Shown piece after piece: positions 43,379 through 52,322 of a DNA stretch of 64,000 nt. Both the position numbers and the translations under genes were made by a program. Location of the stretch: NCBI RefSeq assembly GCF_047731265.1, contig NZ_CP159835.1:930001-994000 (forward strand), written 5' to 3'. Numbering within the stretch: position 1 is the stretch's first letter; each line of letters starts with the position of its first letter. The DNA is from Patiriisocius sp047731265. GTDB lineage: Bacteria > Bacteroidota > Bacteroidia > Flavobacteriales > Flavobacteriaceae. The notes under the pieces were generated by a model that had not been told where the DNA came from, did not search any database, and saw nothing but the letters and a program-made list of their open reading frames with translations.

Positions 43379-44407
43379 ATGCCTAAAACACCCTTATTAA
43401 TCTTTAACGATAAAGGCATCTATTGTAAACAGGCCGATGTTTACATAGATGCTTGGCAACCCGTCGATAAGTGCATTGTAACGCACGGTCACGCAGACCA
43501 TAGTCGCTGGGGGCACAAGCAATATATCACGCACAATAAAAATGTACCTATCATAAAACATAGATTAGGTGATATAACAGTAAGCGGAAAAGAATGGGGC
43601 ACGACATTTACCATCAATGGAGTCAAATTTAGCCTACACCCAGCAGGTCATATTGTAGCATCCAGCCAAGTAAGGGTTGAATACAAAGGAGAGGTATGGG
43701 TATTCACAGGCGATTTTAAAACCGAAGATGATGGCATAGCCGAACCTTTTGAACTTGTAAAATGCAACACATTTATAACAGAGTGTACCTTTGGGCTTCC
43801 AGCATTTAAATGGACTCCACAAGCTGAAGTTTTTGCAGAAATCAATAATTGGTGGGCTGCGAATAAGGCCGAAAATAAAACCTCTATTCTATTTGGATAT
43901 TCTTTAGGCAAAGCACAGCGTCTACTAAAACACTTAAACCCTAGTATTGGTAAAATCTACACCCACGGCGCCATTGAAAATATGACTGAAGTATTAAGAG
44001 AACATTACACCTTTAACGAAACAAATAGGGTGACTAAAGAAACAAAAAAAGAAGAATTATTAGGCAACATTGTTTTAGCCCCACCCAGTGCTCACGGCGG
44101 AACATGGATACGCAAAATGGTTCCTTATGTCACGGCTAGCGCTAGCGGATGGATGACCTTTAGAGGCGCGAGAAGACGCCGTGCCATAGATCGTGGTTTT
44201 GTATTGAGTGACCACGCAGATTGGGATGGATTGCTTCAAACAGTAAAAGAAACAGGAGCAGAAAAAGTAATAGCTACTCACGGCTATACCGAAATTTTTT
44301 CAAGATACCTTAGAGAAGAAATGGGGCTTGATGCGCGTACCGAAAAAACACAATATGAAGAAGAAGATGGTGAAACATCAAATAAAGAAGTGGAAATCAA
44401 AGAATGA
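43379..44407 (+). CDS. Ligase-associated DNA damage response exonuclease
   Basis: A 342-residue metallo-beta-lactamase/beta-CASP fold protein (SNM1/CPSF-like). The metal motif THGHADHSRWG (HxHxDH, about 36-46) and later HPAGHI, FTGDFK and SDHADWDG sites are present. It starts at ATG 43379, and its stop overlaps the ligase start by four bases (ATGA). This ligase-exonuclease pairing, together with the DEXH helicase, is the bacterial ligase-associated DNA damage response system. The exonuclease presumably trims ends before ligation. It is intact and full length. Confidence 0.92.
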   Translation: MPKTPLLIFNDKGIYCKQADVYIDAWQPVDKCIVTHGHADHSRWGHKQYITHNKNVPIIKHRLGDITVSGKEWGTTFTINGVKFSLHPAGHIVASSQVRVEYKGEVWVFTGDFKTEDDGIAEPFELVKCNTFITECTFGLPAFKWTPQAEVFAEINNWWAANKAENKTSILFGYSLGKAQRLLKHLNPSIGKIYTHGAIENMTEVLREHYTFNETNRVTKETKKEELLGNIVLAPPSAHGGTWIRKMVPYVTASASGWMTFRGARRRRAIDRGFVLSDHADWDGLLQTVKETGAEKVIATHGYTEIFSRYLREEMGLDARTEKTQYEEEDGETSNKEVEIKE

Positions 44408-46158
44408 AACAATTCGCAGCCCTAATAAAAACGCTAGACACCACGAATAAAACCAACGAGAAGGTCGCAGCACTAACGCAATACTTTAATGAAGCCGATG
44501 ATGACGATAAATTATGGACCATTGCCATCCTCTCGCATCGCAGACCTAAACGCCCGGTAAACACTACGCTTCTTCGCCAATGGGCTACTGAAATTAGTGG
44601 GGTCCCACTTTGGTTATTTGAAGAAAGCTACCACATTGTAGGAGATTTAGCAGAGACTATTGCATTGATAATTCCATCTAAAGACATTGCCTCCCAGCCA
44701 ACCTCCGCAATTAACATAGAGCAAGTTATTCAAAGTGAAGGCGTTAAAAGATTCCCCATTCGAACGGGGATGGAGGGAGGTGTACCACGCGCGTTCAAAT
44801 CAAATTCTACCAATTCAAAACACTTAATTCTTTCCTCATCAGAAAGGCCACAGGGAGAGAAATCTCTAACCCAGTACATCGAGGAAATCATAATACTGCG
44901 CACCCTCGAAGAGGAAGAAAAGAAAGCTTATCTCCAAGAAAACTGGCTCTCAATGTCCTATTTTGAAAGATTTGTGTTTAATAAAATCATCACCGGTGGA
45001 TTTAGAATTGGAGTAAGCCAAAAATTAATGACGCGCGCATTATCAAAAGCAACAGATATAGATGAAGATATCCTTGCCTATAAACTAATGGGTAACTGGA
45101 CTCCAAGTACAACCACCTTTCAAAAACTTATTCTAGAAACTAACGAAGAAGACTACCTCAGCAAACCTTATCCTTTCTATTTGGCGTATGCCGTAGAAAA
45201 GAACTTTCAAGCTGATTTAGGCACTATTAATGATTGGAGTTTTGAGCATAAATGGGATGGTATTCGCAGTCAGGTAATTATTCGCAATAATGAGGTTTTT
45301 GTGTGGTCTCGCGGAGAGGAATTAGTAACAGATAAGTACCCCGAATTTCAACGTTTCTTATCAAAAATCCCTAACGGAACTGTTTTAGACGGAGAAATTC
45401 TTCCCTTCGGAAATAAGCAAATTGGAAATTTTAATGACCTTCAAACAAGAATAGGTAGAAAAAATCTTTCAAAAGCTTTACTGGAGAAGACACCCGTAAT
45501 TTTGAATGCTTATGATTTGTTGGAATGGAAAGAAAAAGACATCAGGCAACGACCATTCATTGAAAGAAGAGAAATTCTAGACACATTAATAGAAAGTATC
45601 AATGGGGAAGAAATAGGAATCTACCTGAGCCATACCATGAATTTTGAATCCTGGGAAGCAGCCGCAAAAGAAAGAACCCTGTCACGAGAAAAACGAAGCG
45701 AAGGATTGATGCTAAAACGCAAAGAATCACCGTATTTAGTTGGTAGAAAAAAAGGTGATTGGTGGAAATGGAAAACAGACCCCTTTACTATTGACGGCGT
45801 CCTAACCTATGCTATGAGAGGTCATGGACGGCGTGCTAATTTATATACAGACTATACCTTTGGCCTCTGGAATAATGGAGAACTTGTAACATTTGCAAAA
45901 GCATATTCAGGCTTGACAGATTCAGAATTAAAAGAAGTCGATGCCTGGATCAAAAAAAATACACTAGAGCGTTTTGGTCCTGTAAGAAGTGTAACGCCTC
46001 ATCACGTTTTTGAAATTGCCTTTGAAGGCATTGCTGAAAGTAGCCGCCATAAAAGTGGCATCGCAACGCGCTTCCCTAGAATTTTACGATGGAGAAAAGA
46101 CAAACCCATGGAAGAGGCAAATACCTTGGATGACTTAAAAGCGCTGATTCCGAAATGA
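44404..46158 (+). CDS. ATP-dependent DNA ligase of the damage-response cluster, with in-frame insertion
   Basis: A 584-residue ATP-dependent DNA ligase that seals nicks through a lysyl-AMP intermediate. The nucleotidyl-transfer Lys is in EHKWDGIR (Lys283). Other motifs are GTVLDGEILPF, SEGLMLKRKESPY and GDWWKWKTDP (motif V). The C-terminal OB-fold domain ends with ATRFPRILRWRKDKP. Related cluster ligases are about 530 residues. The excess comes from a segment at about residues 99-153 of unusual composition in the N-terminal DNA-binding domain (separate entry). The frame stays open, so the protein may still work with a surface loop. Four-base overlaps join it to the exonuclease before and the helicase after. 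Confidence 0.92.
   Translation: MKQFAALIKTLDTTNKTNEKVAALTQYFNEADDDDKLWTIAILSHRRPKRPVNTTLLRQWATEISGVPLWLFEESYHIVGDLAETIALIIPSKDIASQPTSAINIEQVIQSEGVKRFPIRTGMEGGVPRAFKSNSTNSKHLILSSSERPQGEKSLTQYIEEIIILRTLEEEEKKAYLQENWLSMSYFERFVFNKIITGGFRIGVSQKLMTRALSKATDIDEDILAYKLMGNWTPSTTTFQKLILETNEEDYLSKPYPFYLAYAVEKNFQADLGTINDWSFEHKWDGIRSQVIIRNNEVFVWSRGEELVTDKYPEFQRFLSKIPNGTVLDGEILPFGNKQIGNFNDLQTRIGRKNLSKALLEKTPVILNAYDLLEWKEKDIRQRPFIERREILDTLIESINGEEIGIYLSHTMNFESWEAAAKERTLSREKRSEGLMLKRKESPYLVGRKKGDWWKWKTDPFTIDGVLTYAMRGHGRRANLYTDYTFGLWNNGELVTFAKAYSGLTDSELKEVDAWIKKNTLERFGPVRSVTPHHVFEIAFEGIAESSRHKSGIATRFPRILRWRKDKPMEEANTLDDLKALIPK
44698..44862 (+). repeat. Probable repeat-derived in-frame insertion in the ligase gene
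   Basis: About 165 bases encoding residues 99-153 break the alignable pattern between LIIPSKDIASQPT and SLTQYIEEIIILRTL, which are normally close together. The DNA has locally higher GC and palindromic pieces such as CCCCATTCGAACGGGG. It encodes a stretch (GMEGGVPRAFKSNSTNS, SSERPQGEKS) typical of translated dispersed repeats rather than a folded domain. Boundaries are estimated. No second copy was found by eye in this window. Confidence 0.55.
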
Positions 46159-48614
46159 AACAAACAGTACTAATAAACATAGCCTCAACCTGGTTCCAGC
46201 AAAAAAACTGGAAGGTATTCCCTTTTCAAAAAAAAACGTGGAAGGCATTTTTAGATGGTAAACACGGCTTATTAAATGCCCCTACTGGAAGCGGGAAAAC
46301 CTATGCGCTTTGGGCACCCATCGTTTTACAATACATTAAAGATAATCCAGATTACAAAACAAAACAAACTAAAGGCATTAAAGCTCTTTGGATTACTCCG
46401 TTACGGGCACTTTCAGTTGAAATTCAACAATCTGCCCAGCGTTTTGCAGACGAACTAGAAACAGGGTTAACCGTCGGAATCCGCACTGGAGACACCTCAC
46501 AAAGTGAGCGGGCAAAGCAGAAAAAAAATATGCCTGACTTGCTTATTACTACTCCCGAAAGTTTAATGTTATTATTGGCCTCAAAAGGGTATGACAAAAC
46601 ATTTAAAACACTCACTGCGGTAGTCGTGGACGAGTGGCACGAATTGTTAGGAAGTAAACGCGGCGTGCAAATGGAGTTGGCACTTTCGAGATTAAAAACA
46701 GTCTCACCTCAACTAAGAATTTGGGGGATTTCTGCAACTATTGGCAATATAGACCAAGCCCAAGATGTGCTTTTAGGAATGAATGAACAGTTTCGAGAAA
46801 ACTCAGTCTTGTTAAAAGCAAACCTTAACAAAAAAATAATCGTTAAATCCATCATCCCAAAAAAGATGGAAACTTTTCCTTGGAGAGGCCATATTGGATT
46901 ACACGTTTTAGATCAGGTTATTCCTATAATTAACGAAAGTAAAACCACATTAATTTTTACAAATACAAGAAGCCAATGTGAAATTTGGTTTCAGAAAATA
47001 CTAGAAAAATATCCTGAATTTGCCGGCGAAATCGCAATGCACCATGGCAGCATTAATAAAGAAACGCGTTTGTGGGTAGAGCAAGCCATACGTAATGAAA
47101 GTTTAAAAGCGGTGGTCGCAACTTCAAGTTTAGATTTAGGAGTAGATTTTGCCCCTGTGGAAACTATTATTCAGGTAGGTGGACCAAAAGGAATTGCTAA
47201 GTTTCTGCAACGTGCTGGAAGAAGTAACCACCGCCCTGGAGAAGCTTCAGTTATTCACTTTTTACCCACACACGCGATGGAATTAATTGAAGCTTCCGCA
47301 TTAAAAAAAGCGGTTAAAGAAGAAGTGATGGAAGATCGCGTTCCGTATTTATTGAGCTTTGATGTTTTAATTCAATATTTAGTCACCTTGGCGGTTAGTG
47401 ATGGATTCGTACCGAAGGAAATTTTTCCTGAAATCAAGAATACGTTTTGCTTTCAAGGAATTACAGATGAACAATGGCAATGGTGCCTGAATTTTATCAC
47501 CTTGGGAAGTCAAAGTTTACAAGCATATGATGAATATAAAAGAGTATTGGTGGACGAAGATGGGCGTTTTTTTGTGGACAGTCGCCAAACCGCAATGATG
47601 CATCGCCTCTCCATTGGGACGATTGTAAGTGATGCAACGGTGCAGGTAAAATATGTTTCAGGAGGGTTTATTGGTACGATTGAAGAATTTTTTATTGGCA
47701 AAATGAAACCTGGTGATGTCTTTGTTTTTGCAGGAAGAACGTTGGAGTTGGTTCGTGTAAGGAATATGCAAGCACAAGTGAGACGAAGCAATAAGAAGAC
47801 AAGTAACGTAGTAAGTTTTATGGGCGGAAGAATGGCGCTCTCTTCACAAATGTCTGAAATTCTAAGAAATGAATTACAAAGCGAAGCAGACCATAAAAGC
47901 AACACACCCGAATTAAAAGCACTGAGCAACATTTTTGATCGCCAAGAATTAGAAAGTATTGTCCCCGGAAATAGGGAGTTTTTAATTGAAACTTTTAAAA
48001 CTCGAGATGGCTATCACAATGTCTTCTATCCTTTTGAAGGGCGCTTTGTGAATATGGCGATGGGAGGACTACTTGCCTATCGCATTAGTTTATTGCTTCC
48101 CATAACATTTTCATTAGCCTATAATGACTATGGTTTTGAATTATTGAGCGACCAGCCTTTAGATATTCAAGAAGTATTAGATAACAATCTTTTTACGACC
48201 GATTATCTTTTTGATGACCTTCAAAAAAGCCTGAATAGTACTGAGTTAGCGCGTCGGAAATTTAGAGATATAGCAGTTATTTGCGGAATGGTTTTTACGG
48301 GATACCCAAGCAAACAAATTAAAACCAAGCATTTGCAAAGTAACTCTCAGTTATTGTTTGATGTCTTTAGAGATTACGAACCTGACAACCTTTTGTACCA
48401 GCAAGCGTTTAAAGAAACCTTTGAACACGAAATGGAAGAAGGCCGTTTAAGTATGGCACTAGAGCGTATTGCAACACAAGAAACGGTTTGGAAGCAATGT
48501 AAAAAAGCAACCCCTTTTAGCTTTCCAATTATAACAGACCGCTTGCGAGAAAAATTGTCTTCAGAAAAATTGAAGGATCGTATTAAGAAGATGACATTGT
48601 TGTTGACAAGGTAA
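46155..48614 (+). CDS. Ligase-associated DNA damage response DEXH-box helicase (Lhr-like)
   Basis: An 819-residue superfamily 2 helicase. Walker A is NAPTGSGKTYALW (about 40-52), motif II is VVDEWHEL (DEWH), motif III is GISATIG, motif V is ATSSLDLGVDF and motif VI is FLQRAGRSNHRPGE. The helicase core is followed by winged-helix and Lhr-like C-terminal regions. It completes the exonuclease-ligase-helicase operon with a four-base overlap at the ligase end. It presumably opens or remodels damaged DNA for its partners. The fourth usual partner, the PdeM phosphoesterase, is encoded 5.7 kb away. Confidence 0.93.
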   Translation: MKQTVLINIASTWFQQKNWKVFPFQKKTWKAFLDGKHGLLNAPTGSGKTYALWAPIVLQYIKDNPDYKTKQTKGIKALWITPLRALSVEIQQSAQRFADELETGLTVGIRTGDTSQSERAKQKKNMPDLLITTPESLMLLLASKGYDKTFKTLTAVVVDEWHELLGSKRGVQMELALSRLKTVSPQLRIWGISATIGNIDQAQDVLLGMNEQFRENSVLLKANLNKKIIVKSIIPKKMETFPWRGHIGLHVLDQVIPIINESKTTLIFTNTRSQCEIWFQKILEKYPEFAGEIAMHHGSINKETRLWVEQAIRNESLKAVVATSSLDLGVDFAPVETIIQVGGPKGIAKFLQRAGRSNHRPGEASVIHFLPTHAMELIEASALKKAVKEEVMEDRVPYLLSFDVLIQYLVTLAVSDGFVPKEIFPEIKNTFCFQGITDEQWQWCLNFITLGSQSLQAYDEYKRVLVDEDGRFFVDSRQTAMMHRLSIGTIVSDATVQVKYVSGGFIGTIEEFFIGKMKPGDVFVFAGRTLELVRVRNMQAQVRRSNKKTSNVVSFMGGRMALSSQMSEILRNELQSEADHKSNTPELKALSNIFDRQELESIVPGNREFLIETFKTRDGYHNVFYPFEGRFVNMAMGGLLAYRISLLLPITFSLAYNDYGFELLSDQPLDIQEVLDNNLFTTDYLFDDLQKSLNSTELARRKFRDIAVICGMVFTGYPSKQIKTKHLQSNSQLLFDVFRDYEPDNLLYQQAFKETFEHEMEEGRLSMALERIATQETVWKQCKKATPFSFPIITDRLREKLSSEKLKDRIKKMTLLLTR

Positions 48615-48682
48615 CAATCCGAACTAGTCCTTTGACAATTAATCCTTAAATTTTACCGAAAATAGTAAGCTACCGTCAAATG

Positions 48683-50224
48683 TTATAAAGGAATATTGCC
48701 GTGCTTCTTCTTCGGCAAGGTAGCTACCTTATTTTGAAGCGCAGCATAAGCTTTTATCAATTTTCTTCTGGTATTCTTTGGAGAAATAACCTCATCGATG
48801 AAACCTCGTTCTGCGGCGCTATAAGGATTGGCAAATTTCTCTGCATACGCTGCTTCTTTTTCTGCTAACTTGGCAACTGAATCAGCAGCAGCGTTAATCT
48901 CTTTTCTGAAGATGATTTCACTAGCACCCTGAGCTCCCATAACTGCAATTTCAGCCCCTGGCCACGCATAATTCATATCTGCACCGATGTGCTTAGAATT
49001 CATTACATCGTATGCGCCACCGTACGCTTTTCTTATAATCACAGTAACTTTAGGCACCGTGGCTTCGCTAAAAGCATATAACAATTTAGCCCCATTAGTA
49101 ATGATACCATTCCATTCTTGATCAGTACCTGGAAGGAATCCTGGCACATCTACTAATACCAAAAGAGGGATGTTAAAACAGTCACAAAAGCGCGTAAATC
49201 GAGCTGCCTTTTTAGAGCTATCCACATCTAAAACTCCTGCCAAACTCATAGGCTGATTTGCTACTATACCAGTACTTTTACCGCCAAGTCTTGCAAACCC
49301 AACTACAATATTCTCTGCATAGTCTTTATGTATCTCAAAGAAAGTATCTTCATCGATAATCCCGCTTATGACGTGGCGCATATCGTACGGTTGATTTGCA
49401 ATTTCTGGAACTATATTTTCTAAATCTTCACGGATTTCTGCTCCTAATTCAAAGGGGATGTCTGTAGGTTTATCTTCACAATTTTGGGGCATGTAGCTCA
49501 AGATCTGCTTAATTTGATTGATACATTGAATATCATTCCCAGTCGTTAGATGTGTTACTCCAGATTTTGTAGCATGTGTTGAAGCACCTCCTAATTCTTC
49601 TGCGGTCACTACTTCATTTGTTACTGTTTTAACTACATTAGGACCGGTAACAAACATATAACTAGATTTCTCAACCATTAAGGTGAAATCGGTCATCGCA
49701 GGTGAATAGACTGCGCCGCCAGCACAAGGACCCATAATAGCAGATATTTGAGGAATTACACCCGATGCCATGACATTTCTATAAAAGATATCTGCATAGC
49801 CGCCTAGCGAGCGAACACCTTCTTGTATTCTGGCGCCACCACTATCATTTAATCCGATTACGGGCACGCCTATTTTCATAGCCATATCCATAATCTTACA
49901 AATTTTTTCAGCGTGTGTTTCTGATAATGCACCACCAAAAACGGTGAAGTCTTGGGCAAATACACACACTTGTCTTCCGTTTATGTTTCCATATCCTGTT
50001 ACGACTCCATCACCGTAAAATAATTGCTTATCCATACCAAAATCCTTGGTACGATGAGTAACCAAAGCTCCCATTTCTTCAAAAGAACCCTCATCTAGCA
50101 AAAAATGAACGCGCTCTCTTGCTGTCAGTTTTCCCTTAGCATGTTGCTTGTCTATACGTTCTTGACCTCCACCTAAATGAGCTAGAGTTAATTTATCTGC
50201 TAGTATCTTCTTTTTATATTTCAT
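48683..50224 (-). CDS. Acyl-CoA carboxylase carboxyltransferase (beta) subunit
   Basis: A 513-residue carboxyltransferase of the propionyl/acetyl-CoA carboxylase beta family. It transfers CO2 from carboxybiotin to an acyl-CoA. It carries two crotonase-like halves: GARIQEGVRSLGGYADIFYR and GPCAGGAVYSPAMTDF (N half) with the acyl-CoA site, then GVLDVDSSKKAARF and DVPGFLPGTDQEWNG (C half). The length is typical of PccB. It is last in a four-gene minus-strand unit (acyl-CoA synthetase, biotin carrier, biotin carboxylase, carboxyltransferase), 24 bases after the biotin carboxylase gene. Propionyl-CoA is the most likely substrate, but acetyl-CoA is possible. Confidence 0.92.
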   Translation of the reverse strand: MKYKKKILADKLTLAHLGGGQERIDKQHAKGKLTARERVHFLLDEGSFEEMGALVTHRTKDFGMDKQLFYGDGVVTGYGNINGRQVCVFAQDFTVFGGALSETHAEKICKIMDMAMKIGVPVIGLNDSGGARIQEGVRSLGGYADIFYRNVMASGVIPQISAIMGPCAGGAVYSPAMTDFTLMVEKSSYMFVTGPNVVKTVTNEVVTAEELGGASTHATKSGVTHLTTGNDIQCINQIKQILSYMPQNCEDKPTDIPFELGAEIREDLENIVPEIANQPYDMRHVISGIIDEDTFFEIHKDYAENIVVGFARLGGKSTGIVANQPMSLAGVLDVDSSKKAARFTRFCDCFNIPLLVLVDVPGFLPGTDQEWNGIITNGAKLLYAFSEATVPKVTVIIRKAYGGAYDVMNSKHIGADMNYAWPGAEIAVMGAQGASEIIFRKEINAAADSVAKLAEKEAAYAEKFANPYSAAERGFIDEVISPKNTRRKLIKAYAALQNKVATLPKKKHGNIPL

Positions 50225-50248
50225 TCTTGTTGTTCAAATCTGTTTGTA

Positions 50249-51724
50249 CTACTGCGCATTTCTTTTATCCCAGTTTAAGGAGACTGCTGTTGGAGTTTTT
50301 ACTGTTTTCTGGTTTTCAAGATATAACCTTAATCCTACCAAAGCTGCTATTCTGCGCTCTTCTGTATATTTCTTCTCGAGTTTTTCTGGAGTATAATAAT
50401 TTTTTACAAAATGAGTATCAAAGTTTCCTGAAGTAAAAGCTTCGTGCTTACAAACAAATTTTCCAAAAGGAAGCGTAGTGAAGACACCTTCAACTTTATA
50501 ATCGTCAATCGCTTTTATCATTAATTGGATGGCCTCTTCTCTATTCTTTCCATAAGTAATCAACTTTGAGATCATTGGGTCATAGTAAATTGGAACCTCC
50601 ATCCCTTCTTCAAAACCGTCGTCTACCCGAATACCTTCTCCCACTGGAATTTTATAAGTAGAGAGCGTCCCGATGCTCGGCATAAAGTTATCAAGAGGAT
50701 CTTCTGCATAGACCCTAACTTCAATGGCGTGACCGTTTATCGATAAATCATCTTGTGTAAATTCTAATTTTTCGCCTCGAGCTACTTTAATTTGTTGTTC
50801 AACGAGATCAACTCCAGATATCAATTCTGTTACTGGGTGTTCCACCTGCAAACGGGTATTCATCTCAAGGAAATAGAAGTTTTTATGATCGTCTAGCAGA
50901 AATTCTACGGTACCTGCACCTATATAGTCACAGGCCTTAGCAACCTTAATGGCAGCCTCGCCCATAGCCTTTCTTTTCTCAGGGGTAAGGACAGCAGAAG
51001 GAGCCTCTTCAACCACTTTTTGATGACGCCTTTGCACACTGCATTCCCGTTCAAAAAGATGAACTATATTTCCATGTGTATCTGCAAGCACCTGAATTTC
51101 TATATGTCTCGGAGAACCCACGTACTTTTCTATAAAAACAGAACCGTCTCCAAAGGCTGATAACGCTTCACTTATAGCGCGATCCATTTGTTCTGGTAAC
51201 TCCTCTAGGTTTTCTACAACGCGCATTCCTTTTCCACCGCCTCCAGCAGAAGCCTTGATAAGAATAGGAAAACCAATTTCCTGAGCAACTTTTCTTGCTA
51301 AGGCAACATCAGTAATAGCCTCTTCGATACCGGGCACCATAGGAATATCATAATCCCGAACTGCTTCTTTAGCAGCCAATTTATCACCCATTACTTTAAT
51401 AGCGTGTGGTTTTGGCCCTATAAAAACAATCCCAGCATCTTCAACTAATTGGGCAAATTTGGCATTTTCACTTAAAAAACCATATCCTGGATGAATGGCA
51501 TCAGCACCAGTATCCTTGGCTGCTTGAATCACTTTATCCATTACAAGATAGGATGCTGCCGAAGGTGCAGGGCCTAGCAAAACGGCTTCATCAGCAAAAC
51601 GAACATGAGGTGCACCACGATCTGCTTCTGAGTAAACCGCTACGGTTTTAATACCCATCTTTTGAGCAGTTTTCATTACTCTAATCGCAATTTCACCACG
51701 GTTGGCTATTAATATTTTCTTCAT
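50249..51724 (-). CDS. Biotin carboxylase subunit of acyl-CoA carboxylase
   Basis: A 491-residue biotin carboxylase that carboxylates biotin with bicarbonate and ATP. It has an N-terminal domain (MKKILIANRGEIAIRVMKTA), an ATP-grasp domain with the glycine loop ASAGGGGKGMRVVENLEELP (about 160-179), FIEKYVGSPRHIEIQVLAD, ECSVQRRHQKVVEEAPSA and EMNTRLQVEHPVTE, and a C-terminal domain (GHAIEVRVYAEDP). It lies between the biotin carrier gene (67-base gap) and the carboxyltransferase gene. The separate subunits resemble bacterial PCC/ACC complexes in which BC and the carrier are split. Confidence 0.94.
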   Translation of the reverse strand: MKKILIANRGEIAIRVMKTAQKMGIKTVAVYSEADRGAPHVRFADEAVLLGPAPSAASYLVMDKVIQAAKDTGADAIHPGYGFLSENAKFAQLVEDAGIVFIGPKPHAIKVMGDKLAAKEAVRDYDIPMVPGIEEAITDVALARKVAQEIGFPILIKASAGGGGKGMRVVENLEELPEQMDRAISEALSAFGDGSVFIEKYVGSPRHIEIQVLADTHGNIVHLFERECSVQRRHQKVVEEAPSAVLTPEKRKAMGEAAIKVAKACDYIGAGTVEFLLDDHKNFYFLEMNTRLQVEHPVTELISGVDLVEQQIKVARGEKLEFTQDDLSINGHAIEVRVYAEDPLDNFMPSIGTLSTYKIPVGEGIRVDDGFEEGMEVPIYYDPMISKLITYGKNREEAIQLMIKAIDDYKVEGVFTTLPFGKFVCKHEAFTSGNFDTHFVKNYYTPEKLEKKYTEERRIAALVGLRLYLENQKTVKTPTAVSLNWDKRNAQ

Positions 51725-51791
51725 GTGTTAGTGATTTTTTATATCCATTCTTTCCCGTAAGCGTAAGTTTTAATCTACCAAAGGCAAAAAT

Positions 51792-52274
51792 CTACTCTTC
51801 CATTTTAATAATTAATTGGCCTTTATCGACCGAATCCTTTTTACTTACTTCAATAGTCCGAATGATACCGGCACCGTCTGATAGAACGATATTTTCCATT
51901 TTCATAGCTGAAAGAACGAATAGCGGCGTCCCTTTTTCAATAGTATCACCAGCGTTTACCATAATGTCAATAATTAAACCTGGCATTGGTGCTTTGATCG
52001 TATTGAATTTGGTTGCGGTATTTGCCAAAAGCCCCATTTGAGCCACTATTGCATCATAAGCGTCGTCAATTTTTATATCATAATGATTTCCATTAACCGC
52101 TATAGTCAAGGTTTTTTCAAGCATATTTTCAGCAATTAACACTGCATCAAAGGCTTGGTTATTTTGTAAGACGTGAAAATTAGTTTTTGACATTTGATGC
52201 AAGTCAAAAGTTGTTAGATCATCCGTTTTAATATCGAAACTTTGGTCATCAACATGGATATTATATGTGCTCAT
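51792..52274 (-). CDS. Biotin/lipoyl carrier protein of acyl-CoA carboxylase
   Basis: A 160-residue biotin carboxyl carrier from the ATG at 52274, which gives the usual N-terminus MSTYNIHVDDQSFDIKT. An ATG at 52292 would add six residues. The C-terminal 75 residues form the biotinyl domain with KAPMPGLIIDIMVNAGDTIE and the biotin-accepting Lys in LSAMKMENI. The N-terminal half is a beta-rich BT-like domain that probably docks to the carboxylase. It shares an operon with the biotin carboxylase and carboxyltransferase genes. Confidence 0.9.
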   Translation of the reverse strand: MSTYNIHVDDQSFDIKTDDLTTFDLHQMSKTNFHVLQNNQAFDAVLIAENMLEKTLTIAVNGNHYDIKIDDAYDAIVAQMGLLANTATKFNTIKAPMPGLIIDIMVNAGDTIEKGTPLFVLSAMKMENIVLSDGAGIIRTIEVSKKDSVDKGQLIIKMEE

Positions 52275-52322
52275 AAGGGTGCTTAATTTCATTGGTATCT
52301 AAATTAAGAATAAATTAGTTTC

